From positions 62,001 through 126,000 of the forward strand of contig NZ_MLFP01000011.1 in assembly GCF_002095465.1 (NCBI RefSeq): 64,000 bases of DNA. The letters are read 5' to 3'. This document shows, one piece after another, positions 1-8,594 of this stretch. A model generated the notes under the pieces. The model was given only the letters and a program-made list of their open reading frames with translations. It searched no databases and was not told the DNA's origin. Within the stretch, counting starts at the first letter, position 1. Every line of letters starts with the position of its first letter. This DNA comes from Pantoea rodasii (GTDB lineage: Bacteria > Pseudomonadota > Gammaproteobacteria > Enterobacterales > Enterobacteriaceae). Position numbers and translations under genes: made by a program.

Positions 1-22
1 GGAGGGAAAACATGGAGCGTGA

Positions 23-475
23 TTAATCCTTGCGAACGTCAATCAAAACCGGGCAGTTGGCGCGCTCAATCACAGCGGCGCTCACCGAACCTTTTAATAA
101 TCGATTGAAAGGAGAGAGATGACGGCGGCCAATGATAATCATGCTGGCCTTTAATACTTGAGACTGCGCCACGATGGTTTCTGCTGCTTCACCGGCCAGA
201 ATCAAACCTTTGGCGGCGACACCGGCTCGCAGCAACGGTGCCAGCGCATGACGCACCACCATTTCGGCGGTGTTTTGTTCATCTTTCGCGGCGACAAAAT
301 CATCCGGATCTTCGCCCGCATCGATCTCAATGGGCTGATTGCAGGATGAATAAGCCGGATCGACGCAGCACAAAACGGTGACCTGAGCCTGTTGCGCCAG
401 CGCCTGTTCAATGGTCAGCGCGATCACTTTCTCTGCCACCGGTGAATTATCGATGGCCATCAGCAAGGTTTTCAT
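23..475 (-). CDS. Universal stress protein, UspA family
   Basis: A 150-residue single Usp domain, the usual size for the family, which consists of cytoplasmic nucleotide-binding stress proteins. It opens with the typical first strand and acidic residue (LLMAIDNS, Asp9). The C-terminal nucleotide-binding region reads GRRH at 116-119 and KGS at 128-130. ATP-binding members have G-2x-G-9x-G(S/T), so the second glycine is His119 here and ATP binding is uncertain. It starts 7 bp after the IclR-type regulator on the same strand, so the two probably form one transcript. The exact role is unknown. Confidence 0.85.
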   Translation of the reverse strand: MKTLLMAIDNSPVAEKVIALTIEQALAQQAQVTVLCCVDPAYSSCNQPIEIDAGEDPDDFVAAKDEQNTAEMVVRHALAPLLRAGVAAKGLILAGEAAETIVAQSQVLKASMIIIGRRHLSPFNRLLKGSVSAAVIERANCPVLIDVRKD

Positions 476-482
476 CAGTTGG

Positions 483-1267
483 TTATCCTTCCACAGCGGT
501 CATTTTGCCGATTTCACGAATCAGCGCCTCTTTGCACTTCATGATTTCATCACGATAACGCGCTTCCTGTTTATGAAAACGCGCCGTCGGCACCAGCAGC
601 GAAATAGAGAAGCGGCCAAACAGCGTGTCTATCGCCACCGCCATGGTTGAAATACCTTCCAACGTTTCGCCACGATCGATGGCCAATCCGCTCACGCGTA
701 CCTGAGCAATCAGTTCCAGCAACTGAGGCAGGGTTTTCACCGTCATTTCGGTAAGCTCTTTATACGCTTCGCCGACCATCACGCGCACATCTTCATCACT
801 CTCCAGCGCCAGCAGCGCACGGCCGCCAGAAGTGCTGTAAAGCGGCAAATTCAACCCGATGCGCGGCACCACCCGCAATTCCCGTGACGCCACGACATAG
901 TGAACAATCGCTAACTGCGTGCCGCTGGCGCGCGCCAGTGACACCGTTTCGTTGATATCGGCAGAGAGTTTTCCAGGAAGGGTCGCACGATTTCGACCAC
1001 ATCGCTGTGCACGCTGGAAATGAGCTTGAGCAATGCCGGCCCGAGACGCAAACCGCCCGCACCGCTGCTGCGAACCAGCTGAGCACTGTCCAGCGCAGCA
1101 ATAATGCGCTGCACCGTTGAGCGCGGTAAATCCACCACTTGCGCAATTTCGCCCAGACTCATGCCGCCGGGATGTTCACCCAACGCATTAAGAATTTTTG
1201 CCGCACGCGCGATGACCTGAATGCCACCCGCTTTTTCATCCTCACGGCTTGAGGGAAGTTCAACCAT
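483..1267 (-). pseudogene. IclR-family transcriptional regulator, frameshifted in this sequence
   Basis: The N-terminal part (start 1267, [12 protein letters not shown], preceded by AAGGA) holds the winged helix-turn-helix of IclR repressors ([27 protein letters not shown]). The C-terminal part, in another frame up to 483, holds the effector-binding domain ([34 protein letters not shown]). The frames meet at the T-run 969-972. Restoring one base turns [10 protein letters not shown] into [19 protein letters not shown], a normal IclR junction, and gives a 261-residue protein. The gene is divergent from the MFS/HlyD efflux pair and probably controls it through the repeats at 1325-1387. The break looks like a sequencing error, though a real mutation cannot be excluded. 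Confidence 0.8.
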
Positions 1268-1324
1268 GATGCGTTCCTTTTTGGCCTGCCCTACTTTAGC
1301 GCGAATGACCGCACTTTTACACCC

Positions 1325-1387
1325 TGTATCACATTGCAATACATCATACCGAGATGTAAGATGCGACATGTATCACATCGCAATACA
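1325..1387. promoter_or_regulatory. Paired operator-like repeats between iclR-type gene and MFS gene
   Basis: Two 19-bp sequences, 1325-1343 (tgtatcacattgcaataca) and 1369-1387 (tgtatcacatcgcaataca), differ at one base. They lie 44 bp apart start to start, about four helical turns. Each has TGTAT/ATACA inverted ends. A further inverted pair ACATC...GATGT (1341-1357) lies between them. The position in the divergent promoter region suggests binding sites for the neighbouring IclR-type protein. That assignment is inferred. Confidence 0.55.
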
Positions 1388-1419
1388 CTGCATCAATATT
1401 AATAAACGAGAAACCTGCT

Positions 1420-3021
1420 ATGAACGCCCAGCCCGTTGCGGCTCCGGCACCCCATCCGTTTACCTTGCGCCTGGCGCTGGGATTGGTTGGCGTGCTGATT
1501 GCTGCGCTCACCTCCGGACTTAACGACCGTGTCACTGACATTGCGCTGGCAGATATCCGTGCCGCCATCGGTATTAGCTTCGATCAGGGCAGTTGGATTA
1601 TTTCCGCTTACCAGGCCGCAGAAGTGGCCGCCATGATGATCGCGCCGTGGTTTGCCGTGACCTTTTCACTGCGTCGCTTTGCTCTGGCCGTTTCCGCCGG
1701 CTTTATGCTCAGTGGATTACTGCTGCCACTGATGCCCAATGCGCCACTCTTTATTGCGCTGCGCGTGATACAGGGCCTGTTTGGTGGCGCGTTACCGCCA
1801 TTGCTGATGACCGTGGCGCTGCGTTTTTTACCGCCGCCGATCAAGCTCTATGGTCTTGGTGCCTATGCGCTGACCGCCACCTTTGGCCCTAATCTTGCCG
1901 CCACGCTCGCCGCCTTCTGGACGGATGAAGTCAGCTGGATGTTTGTGTTTTGGCAAGTTATCCCCTCAATGCTGATTGCCATGCTGCTGATAGGCTGGGG
2001 CCTGCCGCAGGATCCATTGCGTTTCGAACGTTTCAAGCAGATGGATATATTCGGCATGCTGACCGGTTGCTCAGGGATGGCATTACTGATCCTAGCGTTG
2101 ACGCAGGGTGAGCGCCTGGACTGGCTGGGTTCGCCGTTGTTTATCGGACTATTATTCAGCGCCTTCGCGTTGCTGACTGTGTTCTTTATTAATGAATGGT
2201 TTCACCCGTTGCCGCTGTTCAAATTGCAGATGTTGCGCCGCCACAATTTAGCGCACGGTCTGCTGGCGCTGGCGGGCGTATTGATTCTGTCGCTATCAGG
2301 ATCGGCGCTGCCCTCAGCCTATCTTGGCCAGGTTGAAGGTTTCCGCACGCTGCAATTCGCGCCGCTGGCATTAACCATTGGTCTGCCGCAATTGCTGATC
2401 GCCCCGCTGGTGGCGGCACTGCTCAATATCCGCTGGATCGATTGCCGCTGGATGCTGACCGCCGGCGTGTTGCTGCTGGTGATCTCCTGTCTGATGGGGA
2501 TGAACATCACCAGCGACTGGGCGCGACAAAATTTTTGGCTGATTCAGATTTTGCAGGCCTTTGGTCAGCCGATGGTGATTTTGCCGGTGTTAATGAGCGC
2601 CACCAGCGTGGTCGCGCCGCCTGAGGGCCCATTTGCTTCGGCGATGTTTAATACCGTGCGCGGCTTCTCCAGCATTGCCGCCAGCACGCTGGTTGAGTGG
2701 TTTATCAGCCACCGTGAAAAGTTTCACTCCAACGTATTAGTCGGCAATGCGGCCAGCCGGCCCTGGCTGATGACGGCGCCCAGCAGTGCGCAATCCAGCA
2801 GCAGCTTTCCTTTATTGCCTGATGGCAGCATCAGCAGCACTGAGAATCTTAGTGGTTTTGCCACGCTGCTGAAGCATCAGGCGATGGTGTTGAGCCTGAG
2901 TGATTGCTATCAGATGCTGATAAGTTTTGCCGCCCTGCTATTGCTGCTCACTGTGTGGTTGCCAAAACGTGTCTGGCCACCACAAACCCTGATTCAACCC
3001 GTTACGACGACGTCGAGATAA
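1420..3021 (+). CDS. MFS efflux transporter, DHA2 (EmrB/QacA) type
   Basis: A 533-residue, strongly hydrophobic protein with the length and helix pattern of 14-helix DHA2 drug:proton antiporters of the inner membrane. Family-like features include the first-helix region (ALTSGLNDRVTDIALADI) and the GPNLAATLAAFW stretch, similar to the antiporter motif C area. A 66-bp gap-free arrangement does not apply here: the next gene, an HlyD-type adaptor, begins 6 bp after the stop, so the pair should form an EmrAB-like pump using an outer-membrane channel encoded elsewhere. The divergent IclR-type regulator probably controls it. The substrate cannot be read from the sequence. Confidence 0.85.
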   Translation: MNAQPVAAPAPHPFTLRLALGLVGVLIAALTSGLNDRVTDIALADIRAAIGISFDQGSWIISAYQAAEVAAMMIAPWFAVTFSLRRFALAVSAGFMLSGLLLPLMPNAPLFIALRVIQGLFGGALPPLLMTVALRFLPPPIKLYGLGAYALTATFGPNLAATLAAFWTDEVSWMFVFWQVIPSMLIAMLLIGWGLPQDPLRFERFKQMDIFGMLTGCSGMALLILALTQGERLDWLGSPLFIGLLFSAFALLTVFFINEWFHPLPLFKLQMLRRHNLAHGLLALAGVLILSLSGSALPSAYLGQVEGFRTLQFAPLALTIGLPQLLIAPLVAALLNIRWIDCRWMLTAGVLLLVISCLMGMNITSDWARQNFWLIQILQAFGQPMVILPVLMSATSVVAPPEGPFASAMFNTVRGFSSIAASTLVEWFISHREKFHSNVLVGNAASRPWLMTAPSSAQSSSSFPLLPDGSISSTENLSGFATLLKHQAMVLSLSDCYQMLISFAALLLLLTVWLPKRVWPPQTLIQPVTTTSR

Positions 3022-3026
3022 TTGAT

Positions 3027-4055
3027 ATGCAAGCTTTTGCTATGAAAAGAACGGTGCTGCTGAGCGCCTTGTTAATGGTGTTGCTGGCCATGGCCTTTTT
3101 TGTCTGGTCATCAATGACCGGTAACGATCATCGCACGGATGATGCGTATGTGAATGCCGATTACACCCTGGTCGCCCCGAAGGTTTCCGGCTATATCGCC
3201 AGTGTCAATGTGCTGGATAACCAGCGCGTTAAGGCTGGCGAGTTGCTGGCCACGCTCGACGATCGTGATTACCGCGTGGCGCTGGAAACGGCGCAGGCGA
3301 ATTTGCTGGTCAGTGATGCCAAACGCCTGAGCAGCCAGGCTCAGTTGGAACAACAGCAATCGACCATTGATGAAGCGAAAGCGACCTTAGCGGCCAGCCA
3401 GGCGTCAGCGCAGTATGCGGGTCAGAGTGCTGCACGTTATAACCAGCTGTATAAAAGTGGCACGATTGCCGCCGATGAACAGCAGAAAGCCAGCTCGACC
3501 CAGCGTTCAGCCTCCGCGGCGGTGCGCCAAAGTGAAGCCGCGCTGGCAGCGACCATGAAGCAGGTGGGCGTGTTGCAGGCGGCGGTGCGCCAGGCCGAAG
3601 CCGATGTCACCGCGGCACAGGCTAGCGTGGATCAGGCAAAACTGAACCTCTCTTATACGCGTATTGTGGCACCGGTGGATGGCATGGTCGGTCAGCGCGC
3701 AGTGCGTCTCGGTGCGTACGTAAGTGCTGGCACGCGTTTGCTGGCGGTGGTTCCTTTACAACAAACCTATATCACCGCGAATTACCTCGAAACCCAACTC
3801 GCCGATGTACAGCCAGGCCAGAAGGCTCGGGTGAAGGTGGATGCGCTGCCTGAGAAAGTTTTCACCGGTCGCGTGGATAGCATCGCACCGGCCACCGGTG
3901 CCACTTTCTCAGCTATCTCACCGGACAATGCCACAGGCAACTACACGAAAGTGGTGCAGCGTTTACCGGTTAAAATTGTGCTTGATGCAAATCAGCCCGA
4001 TCTGGCGAAATTGCGGGTGGGAATGTCTGCCATACCTGAAATTGAAGCCCGGTGA
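3027..4055 (+). CDS. HlyD-family membrane fusion protein (EmrA-like)
   Basis: A 342-residue periplasmic adaptor. One N-terminal membrane anchor (VLLSALLMVLLAMAFFVW) precedes a lipoyl-type half-domain (LVAPKVSGYIASVNV), an Ala/Gln-rich coiled-coil hairpin at about 90-205, a second lipoyl half (YTRIVAPVDGMVG) and a beta-barrel region. EmrA-type adaptors connect an inner-membrane MFS pump to TolC. The ATG at 3027 fits 6 bp after the MFS stop; an alternative ATG lies at 3042. The open frame extends upstream to 2904 inside the MFS gene, but that extension has no family resemblance. No TolC-like gene is present in the window. Confidence 0.85.
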   Translation: MQAFAMKRTVLLSALLMVLLAMAFFVWSSMTGNDHRTDDAYVNADYTLVAPKVSGYIASVNVLDNQRVKAGELLATLDDRDYRVALETAQANLLVSDAKRLSSQAQLEQQQSTIDEAKATLAASQASAQYAGQSAARYNQLYKSGTIAADEQQKASSTQRSASAAVRQSEAALAATMKQVGVLQAAVRQAEADVTAAQASVDQAKLNLSYTRIVAPVDGMVGQRAVRLGAYVSAGTRLLAVVPLQQTYITANYLETQLADVQPGQKARVKVDALPEKVFTGRVDSIAPATGATFSAISPDNATGNYTKVVQRLPVKIVLDANQPDLAKLRVGMSAIPEIEAR

Positions 4056-4257
4056 AAATGTGAGCAATCTCTCAGAACTGGCCTATTTATTTTCGGATCG
4101 ATTCCGCGTAAATTAGCGCTCGATCCTGTTCTGAGTTCGCTTAGAACCACCTGAGAAGAAAGCGTGCAGCGGATATGAACTTCACCTTTCTCTTATTCTG
4201 TTCGGGTTACGCTGGAGTGGGATCACCAGCCTGGTAGCCGCTCAGAGGAGTCGTTTT

Positions 4258-4332
4258 GTGAGATATGCTTTGATGGGAGTGTCTTTCTTCCTGTTGATTT
4301 GGGTTGGCACCTTCGTGCTGATGCTGAAATAA
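4258..4332 (+). CDS. ypdK: YpdK-like small membrane protein (24 aa)
   Basis: A GTG-started frame of 24 residues, MRYALMGVSFFLLIWVGTFV followed by LMLK, preceded by a strong ribosome-binding site (AGAGGAG, about 7 bp upstream). It closely matches my recollection of E. coli YpdK (MKYFFMGISFMVIVWAGTFA then LMI), a verified one-helix membrane protein from the same position near alaC. It is too short for most gene finders. It ends just before a shared terminator hairpin with convergent alaC. Its function is unknown. Confidence 0.85.
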   Translation: MRYALMGVSFFLLIWVGTFVLMLK

Positions 4333-4344
4333 ATCCTGCCAGGC

Positions 4345-4366
4345 GGGGCGACCCATGAGTCGCCCC
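4345..4366. terminator. Hairpin between convergent ypdK and alaC
   Basis: Perfect 8-bp stem GGGGCGAC/GTCGCCCC with a 6-base loop and a short T-rich tail on the plus side. It lies between the two stop codons and can serve both directions. Confidence 0.7.
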
Positions 4367-4375
4367 TCTTAGTAT

Positions 4376-5610
4376 TTACTCTTCTTCTTCCAGCGCTTTT
4401 ACCGTTCCCGGCAAAATGCCATCCGCACGGAACATGGCTTTAATGCCACGTACCGCCTGACGAATACGATCGCTGTTTTCAATCAGTGCAAAGCGCACAT
4501 GGGTATCACCGTAGTCACCGAAGCCGATGCCTGGTGAGACGCACACTTTGGCTTCCTGCAGCAGCAATTTGGCGAACTCCAGCGAACCGAGATGGGCGTA
4601 GTGATCGGGAATTTTCGCCCAGACGTACATCGAGGCTTTTGGCAAATCCACCATCCAACCGGCTTCATGCAGCCCTTTCACCAATACATCGCGACGGCGT
4701 TTGTACTGTTCTGCAATTTCGCGCACACACTGCTGATCGCCTTCCAGTGCGGCGATAGCGGCGACCTGTAATGGCGTAAAAGTGCCGTAATCGTGGTAAC
4801 TCTTAATGCGCGCCAGCGCAGACACTAACTCTTTGTTTCCAACCATAAAGCCGATGCGCCATCCCGCCATGTTGTAGCTTTTTGACAGGGTAAAGAATTC
4901 CACCGCCACGTCACGTGCGCCCGGCACCTGCATGATCGATGGCGCTTTCCAGCCGTCATAGGTGATGTCGGCGTAGGCGAGATCGTGAATCACCAATACG
5001 TTGTACTGTTTCGCCAGCGCGATTACGCGTTCGAAGAAGTCGAGTTCAACACACTGTGCCGTGGGGTTTGACGGGAAGCCGAGGATCATCATTTTCGGCT
5101 TTGGATAGCTTTCGCGAATCGCGCGCTCCAGCTCATTGAAGAAATCGACGCCGGCCACCAGCGGTACGGATCGTACTTGTGCACCGGCAATCACAGCACC
5201 ATAGATATGAATTGGGTAGCTCGGGTTCGGCACCAGGACGGTGTCACCGTGGTCGAGTGTCGCCAGCATCAAGTGCGCCAGACCTTCTTTGGAGCCGATT
5301 GTGACGATGGCTTCTGATTCCGGATCAATCTCAACCTGATAACGTTCTGCGTACCAGCGCGAGATCGCGCGACGCAGGCGTGGAATGCCTTTCGAGGTGG
5401 AGTAACCGTGGGTGTCTTCGCGTTGCGCTACCTGACAGAGTTTTCCACGATGTGTGGCGGCGTAGGGCCATCAGGGTTCCCCATCGAGAAATCGATGATG
5501 TCTTCGCCGCGCCGACGCGCAGCCATCTTCAATTCAGCGGTGATGTTAAATACATACGGGGGAAGGCGTTCAATACGCGAGAAACGACGGGGTGTGCTGT
5601 TATCAGCCAT
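4376..5610 (-). pseudogene. alaC: alaC glutamate-pyruvate aminotransferase, frameshifted in this sequence
   Basis: AlaC is a PLP-dependent class I aminotransferase that makes alanine from pyruvate with glutamate. The N-terminal frame (start 5610, [20 protein letters not shown]) and the long C-terminal frame to 4376 together match E. coli AlaC nearly end to end, including the PLP-lysine segment [14 protein letters not shown]. The break is near 5442. As read, HIVENSVR is followed by a stop; with one extra A in the run GGAAAACTCT it becomes [19 protein letters not shown], as in the family. The repaired gene has 411 residues (E. coli 412). The same ten-base context is broken in the iclR-type gene, which points to a sequencing artefact. 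Confidence 0.9.
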
Positions 5611-5728
5611 GATGTCCTCTGGTTTACGTAGGCGCCCGGACCGTCCGAGCGACGCTGGTCACTGTGGTGACCGAAGTAAGACCATAACGCGCTGATAACA
5701 GAGTTGTCGAGAGCGACTGAAAATATTT

Positions 5729-6253
5729 TTAAAATTGCGGATTCAGGCGGCCAAACACCCAATCGTTCACCCATTGGTCGTTTAGCAGATAATTATCCCG
5801 CAGGGTGCCCTCCAGGGCGAAACCATTCTTTTCCAGAATGCGCCGTGACGGCCAATTCCCCTCAATCACCAGCGCTTTGAGCTTATGAAATTCTGCCTGC
5901 AATAAAAAATCACACAGCGCGCCCAGCGCTTCACTGCCATAGCCTTGGCCCGTGAAGCGATGGCTCAGCATGTAACCCACTTCGGCCTGTCGATAGGGTT
6001 GCCATTCTGCGCTGCAACCAAACAGGCCGATTGGCTCATGCGTGTCGCGCAGGCGCGCCACCAGGCACATCATATGGAAGCTGGTGATCTGCCAGGGTGC
6101 GAGACGTTCAGTAAAGCGTTGGCGAATATCATTTTCATCAGGGATTTCACTCACCCAGTTCATAGTGGCCGCGTCTTCATGTACCGCTTTGAATATTTGC
6201 CAATCTTCAGGTTGTAAGCGTGTCAGGGATAACCGAGAGGTGAGAAGTTGCAT
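5729..6253 (-). CDS. GNAT-family N-acetyltransferase (RimJ/RimL-like)
   Basis: A 174-residue protein from the ATG at 6253, which has GGAG seven bases upstream; a longer frame to 6268 lacks such a site. It shows the RimJ/RimL/SpeG-type GNAT layout: N-terminal substrate loop (LTSRLSLTRLQPEDW), acetyl-CoA pyrophosphate loop (FTGQGYGSEALGALCDF) and late motif (NWPSRRILEKNGFALEGTLR). The family acetylates protein N-termini or small amines with acetyl-CoA. The substrate is not deducible. It stands alone between alaC and the repeat region. Confidence 0.85.
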   Translation of the reverse strand: MQLLTSRLSLTRLQPEDWQIFKAVHEDAATMNWVSEIPDENDIRQRFTERLAPWQITSFHMMCLVARLRDTHEPIGLFGCSAEWQPYRQAEVGYMLSHRFTGQGYGSEALGALCDFLLQAEFHKLKALVIEGNWPSRRILEKNGFALEGTLRDNYLLNDQWVNDWVFGRLNPQF

Positions 6254-6422
6254 TGCTGCGCTCCGCAAATGTGCTTACGGCAACATAGCAAACCGGACCA
6301 TTTACAACCAGCATTCCGCGCACGGATAACTAATCCTCTTTTTGTTACTCAAGTTTTCCTCTTTTTGGTGAGTTGGGGGAGCTGGGTACTGGGTATGATT
6401 GTCGCTGCTGGTTCGGTGCCAG

Positions 6423-6528
6423 GGCCAGAACGGGCCAGCCCGATCGCAAAGACAAAACGCATCCCTGCAGATCGGCTGGGCCATATATGGCCCAGACGCT
6501 TTGCTCTTCGGGCTGGCCCGTTCTGGCC
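6423..6528. repeat. Inverted repeat with central palindrome
   Basis: Left arm 6423-6441 (ggccagaacgggccagccc) and right arm 6510-6528 are perfect 19-bp reverse complements, 68 bp apart. The space holds a perfect 20-bp palindrome at 6476-6495 (ctgggccatatatggcccag), and GCAAAG occurs symmetrically just inside both arms. The right arm runs directly into the first tandem unit, whose GGCCTT-N6-GAAGGCG end it resembles. Confidence 0.75.
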
Positions 6529-6539
6529 TTTAGATGAAG

Positions 6540-6773
6540 GCGTTGCTGTTTTGAAAAACCGAATGGAGCAGTTTGGCCTTGTGCTGAAGGCGTTGCTGTT
6601 TTGAAAAACCGAACGGAGCAGTTTGGCCTTGAGCTGAATGCGTTGCTGTTTTGAAAAACCGAACGGAGCAAGTTTGGACTTGTGCTGAATACGTTGCTGT
6701 TTTGAAAAACCGAACGGAGCAGTTTGGCCTTGTGCTGAATGCGTTACTGTTGAAAATCGTATGGAGAATTCGG
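6540..6773. repeat. 50-bp tandem repeat, about 4.6 copies
   Basis: Copies run 6540-6589, 6590-6639, 6640-6690 (one extra A), 6691-6740 and a degraded partial copy 6741-6773. Each starts with gcgttgctgttttgaaaaac and contains CGAAyGGAGCAGTTTGGCCTT. Units differ at only a few positions. The unit length is not a multiple of three and no ribosome-binding site is evident, so it is probably structural or regulatory rather than coding. Confidence 0.8.
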
Positions 6774-6878
6774 CAGGAAAATTGATCTAAACCATCATTA
6801 GCGCTTTGCTCGCATCGCGGCGCTGGCAGATCTTGATCACATTTTTTATCATAGCGGCATTCAAGCTCTGTCTGAGAG

Positions 6879-8594
6879 ATGCCCTTGCCTTCCCACTTCG
6901 ACATGCTGCTGGCGGTTTTTGACCGTGCAGCACTGATGCTGATTTGCCTGTTCTTCCTCACTCGTACGCGGGTGTTTCGTCAGCTGCTGCAAAAAGATGA
7001 GCATTCGATCAAAGAGAAAGTGGTGGTGACGGCGATTTTCTCGCTGTTTGCGCTGTTCAGCACCTGGTCCGGTATCAACGTGGACGGATCATTACTGAAT
7101 GTCCGTGTGATTGCGGTGATGTCCGGCGGCATTCTGTTTGGCCCGTGGGTGGGCATTGCCACGGGTGTGATCGCGGGAATACATCGTTATCTGATCGATA
7201 TGGATGGCGTCACCGCCGTGCCCTGTTTGATCACCAGCATCATTGCCGGCGTGGCTTCTGGCTTCATCAATCAACGCGTCAGCAAAGAGCAGCGCTGGCG
7301 CGCCGGCATCCTCGGCGGCATGCTGTGTGAAACCCTGACCATGGTGCTGATTGTCTTGTGGGCCAGCCCGCTGTCGTTAGGGTTTTCGATTGTCACGGAG
7401 ATTGCCTTGCCGATGATTCTCGGCGCATCGAGCATTGGCCTGATTGTGCTGTTGGTGCAGAGCGTGGAAGGCGAAAAAGAGGCCATTGCGGCTCGTCAGG
7501 CGAAGCTGGCACTGGAAATTGCCAATAAAACCTTGCCGCTGTTTCGTCAGGTGAATAGCCAATCTTTGCGTCAGGTGTGCGATATCATCCGCAGCGAAAT
7601 TCATGCCGATGCCGTAGCGATCACCAATACCAAGCAGATACTGGCCTATGTCGGATATGGCGAACACAATTATCAGAATGGTGATGATGGCATCAGCCCG
7701 ACCACGGCCCAGTCGATTGCGAGCGGCAAAATCATCATCAAGAACAATGATGAGGCGCACCGCACCAAAGATATTCACTCAATGCTGGTTATTCCCCTTT
7801 GGGAAAAAGGGGAAGTGACAGGCACACTAAAAATCTATTATCGCCGTGCTCATCGCATTACCGGCTCGCTAAAAGAGATGGCGATTGGCCTGTCGCAAAT
7901 CATCTCGACCCAACTGGAAGTGTCGCGCGCGGAGCAATTACGTGAAATGGCCAACAAAGCCGAACTGCGCGCCCTGCAAAGCAAAATCAATCCACATTTC
8001 CTGTTTAACGCGCTGAATGCTATCTCCGCTTCAATTCGGCTAAATCCAGATACCGCGCGCCAGTTAGTGATTAACCTCTCGCGCTATCTGCGCTACAACC
8101 TCGAACTTAATGATGATGAGCTTATCGATATTAAAAAAGAGCTGTGGCAGGTGAAAGATTACATCGCGATAGAGCAAGCACGCTTCGGCGATAAGCTGTC
8201 GATGATTTATGACATTGATGAAGACCTGCACTTTTTACTGCCCAGTCTCTTGATTCAGCCGCTGGTAGAGAACGCTATTGTGCACGGTATTCAGCCATGC
8301 CGCGGCAAAGGTGTGGTCACGCTGAGTGTCAAAGACCTTGGGGATGATGTGCGGGTTGCGGTGCGCGATACCGGCGCGGGCATCAGTGAAGAAGTGATTG
8401 GTCGTGTAGCGCGTGACGAGATGCCGGGTAACAAGATTGGTTTGTTGAATGTCCATCATCGGGTGAAATTGCTTTCTGGCCACGGTCTGACGATTACCCG
8501 CCATCATCCAGGCACCGAAATTGCCTTCACCCTGAGCAAGAATGGTCAGCGCCTGGCTGCACCGTTAAGCCATATCACGGAACCCAGCGCGTGA
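6879..8594 (+). CDS. ypdA: Sensor histidine kinase YpdA (PyrS), LytS type
   Basis: A 571-residue inner-membrane sensor kinase matching E. coli YpdA (565 aa) throughout. Residues 1-200 form the multi-helix 5TMR-LYT sensor ([20 protein letters not shown]), a GAF-like domain follows, then the LytS-type kinase core with the phosphoacceptor segment [20 protein letters not shown] and the ATPase N-box [10 protein letters not shown]. In E. coli YpdA/YpdB answers external pyruvate and activates the transporter gene yhjX. The gene ends overlapping the GTG of ypdB. The start at 6879 is the best upstream ATG; an ATG at 6903 is possible. Confidence 0.92.
   Translation: MPLPSHFDMLLAVFDRAALMLICLFFLTRTRVFRQLLQKDEHSIKEKVVVTAIFSLFALFSTWSGINVDGSLLNVRVIAVMSGGILFGPWVGIATGVIAGIHRYLIDMDGVTAVPCLITSIIAGVASGFINQRVSKEQRWRAGILGGMLCETLTMVLIVLWASPLSLGFSIVTEIALPMILGASSIGLIVLLVQSVEGEKEAIAARQAKLALEIANKTLPLFRQVNSQSLRQVCDIIRSEIHADAVAITNTKQILAYVGYGEHNYQNGDDGISPTTAQSIASGKIIIKNNDEAHRTKDIHSMLVIPLWEKGEVTGTLKIYYRRAHRITGSLKEMAIGLSQIISTQLEVSRAEQLREMANKAELRALQSKINPHFLFNALNAISASIRLNPDTARQLVINLSRYLRYNLELNDDELIDIKKELWQVKDYIAIEQARFGDKLSMIYDIDEDLHFLLPSLLIQPLVENAIVHGIQPCRGKGVVTLSVKDLGDDVRVAVRDTGAGISEEVIGRVARDEMPGNKIGLLNVHHRVKLLSGHGLTITRHHPGTEIAFTLSKNGQRLAAPLSHITEPSA

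Larger units (their letters stand above)
6254..6878. other. Gene-free 625-bp gap filled with repeats
   Basis: The gap contains a 19-bp inverted repeat around a 20-bp palindrome (6423-6528) and four and a half copies of a 50-bp tandem repeat (6540-6773), followed by the ypdA leader. Open frames crossing the tandem copies change frame with each 50-bp unit and are judged non-coding. Confidence 0.7.

Noticed and set aside
6530..6961. Minus-strand open frames across the tandem repeats (repeated SVRFFKTAT-like peptides)
   Set aside because: They arise from translating a 50-bp repeat whose frame shifts every copy. There is no ribosome-binding site or domain, and they run into the ypdA start.
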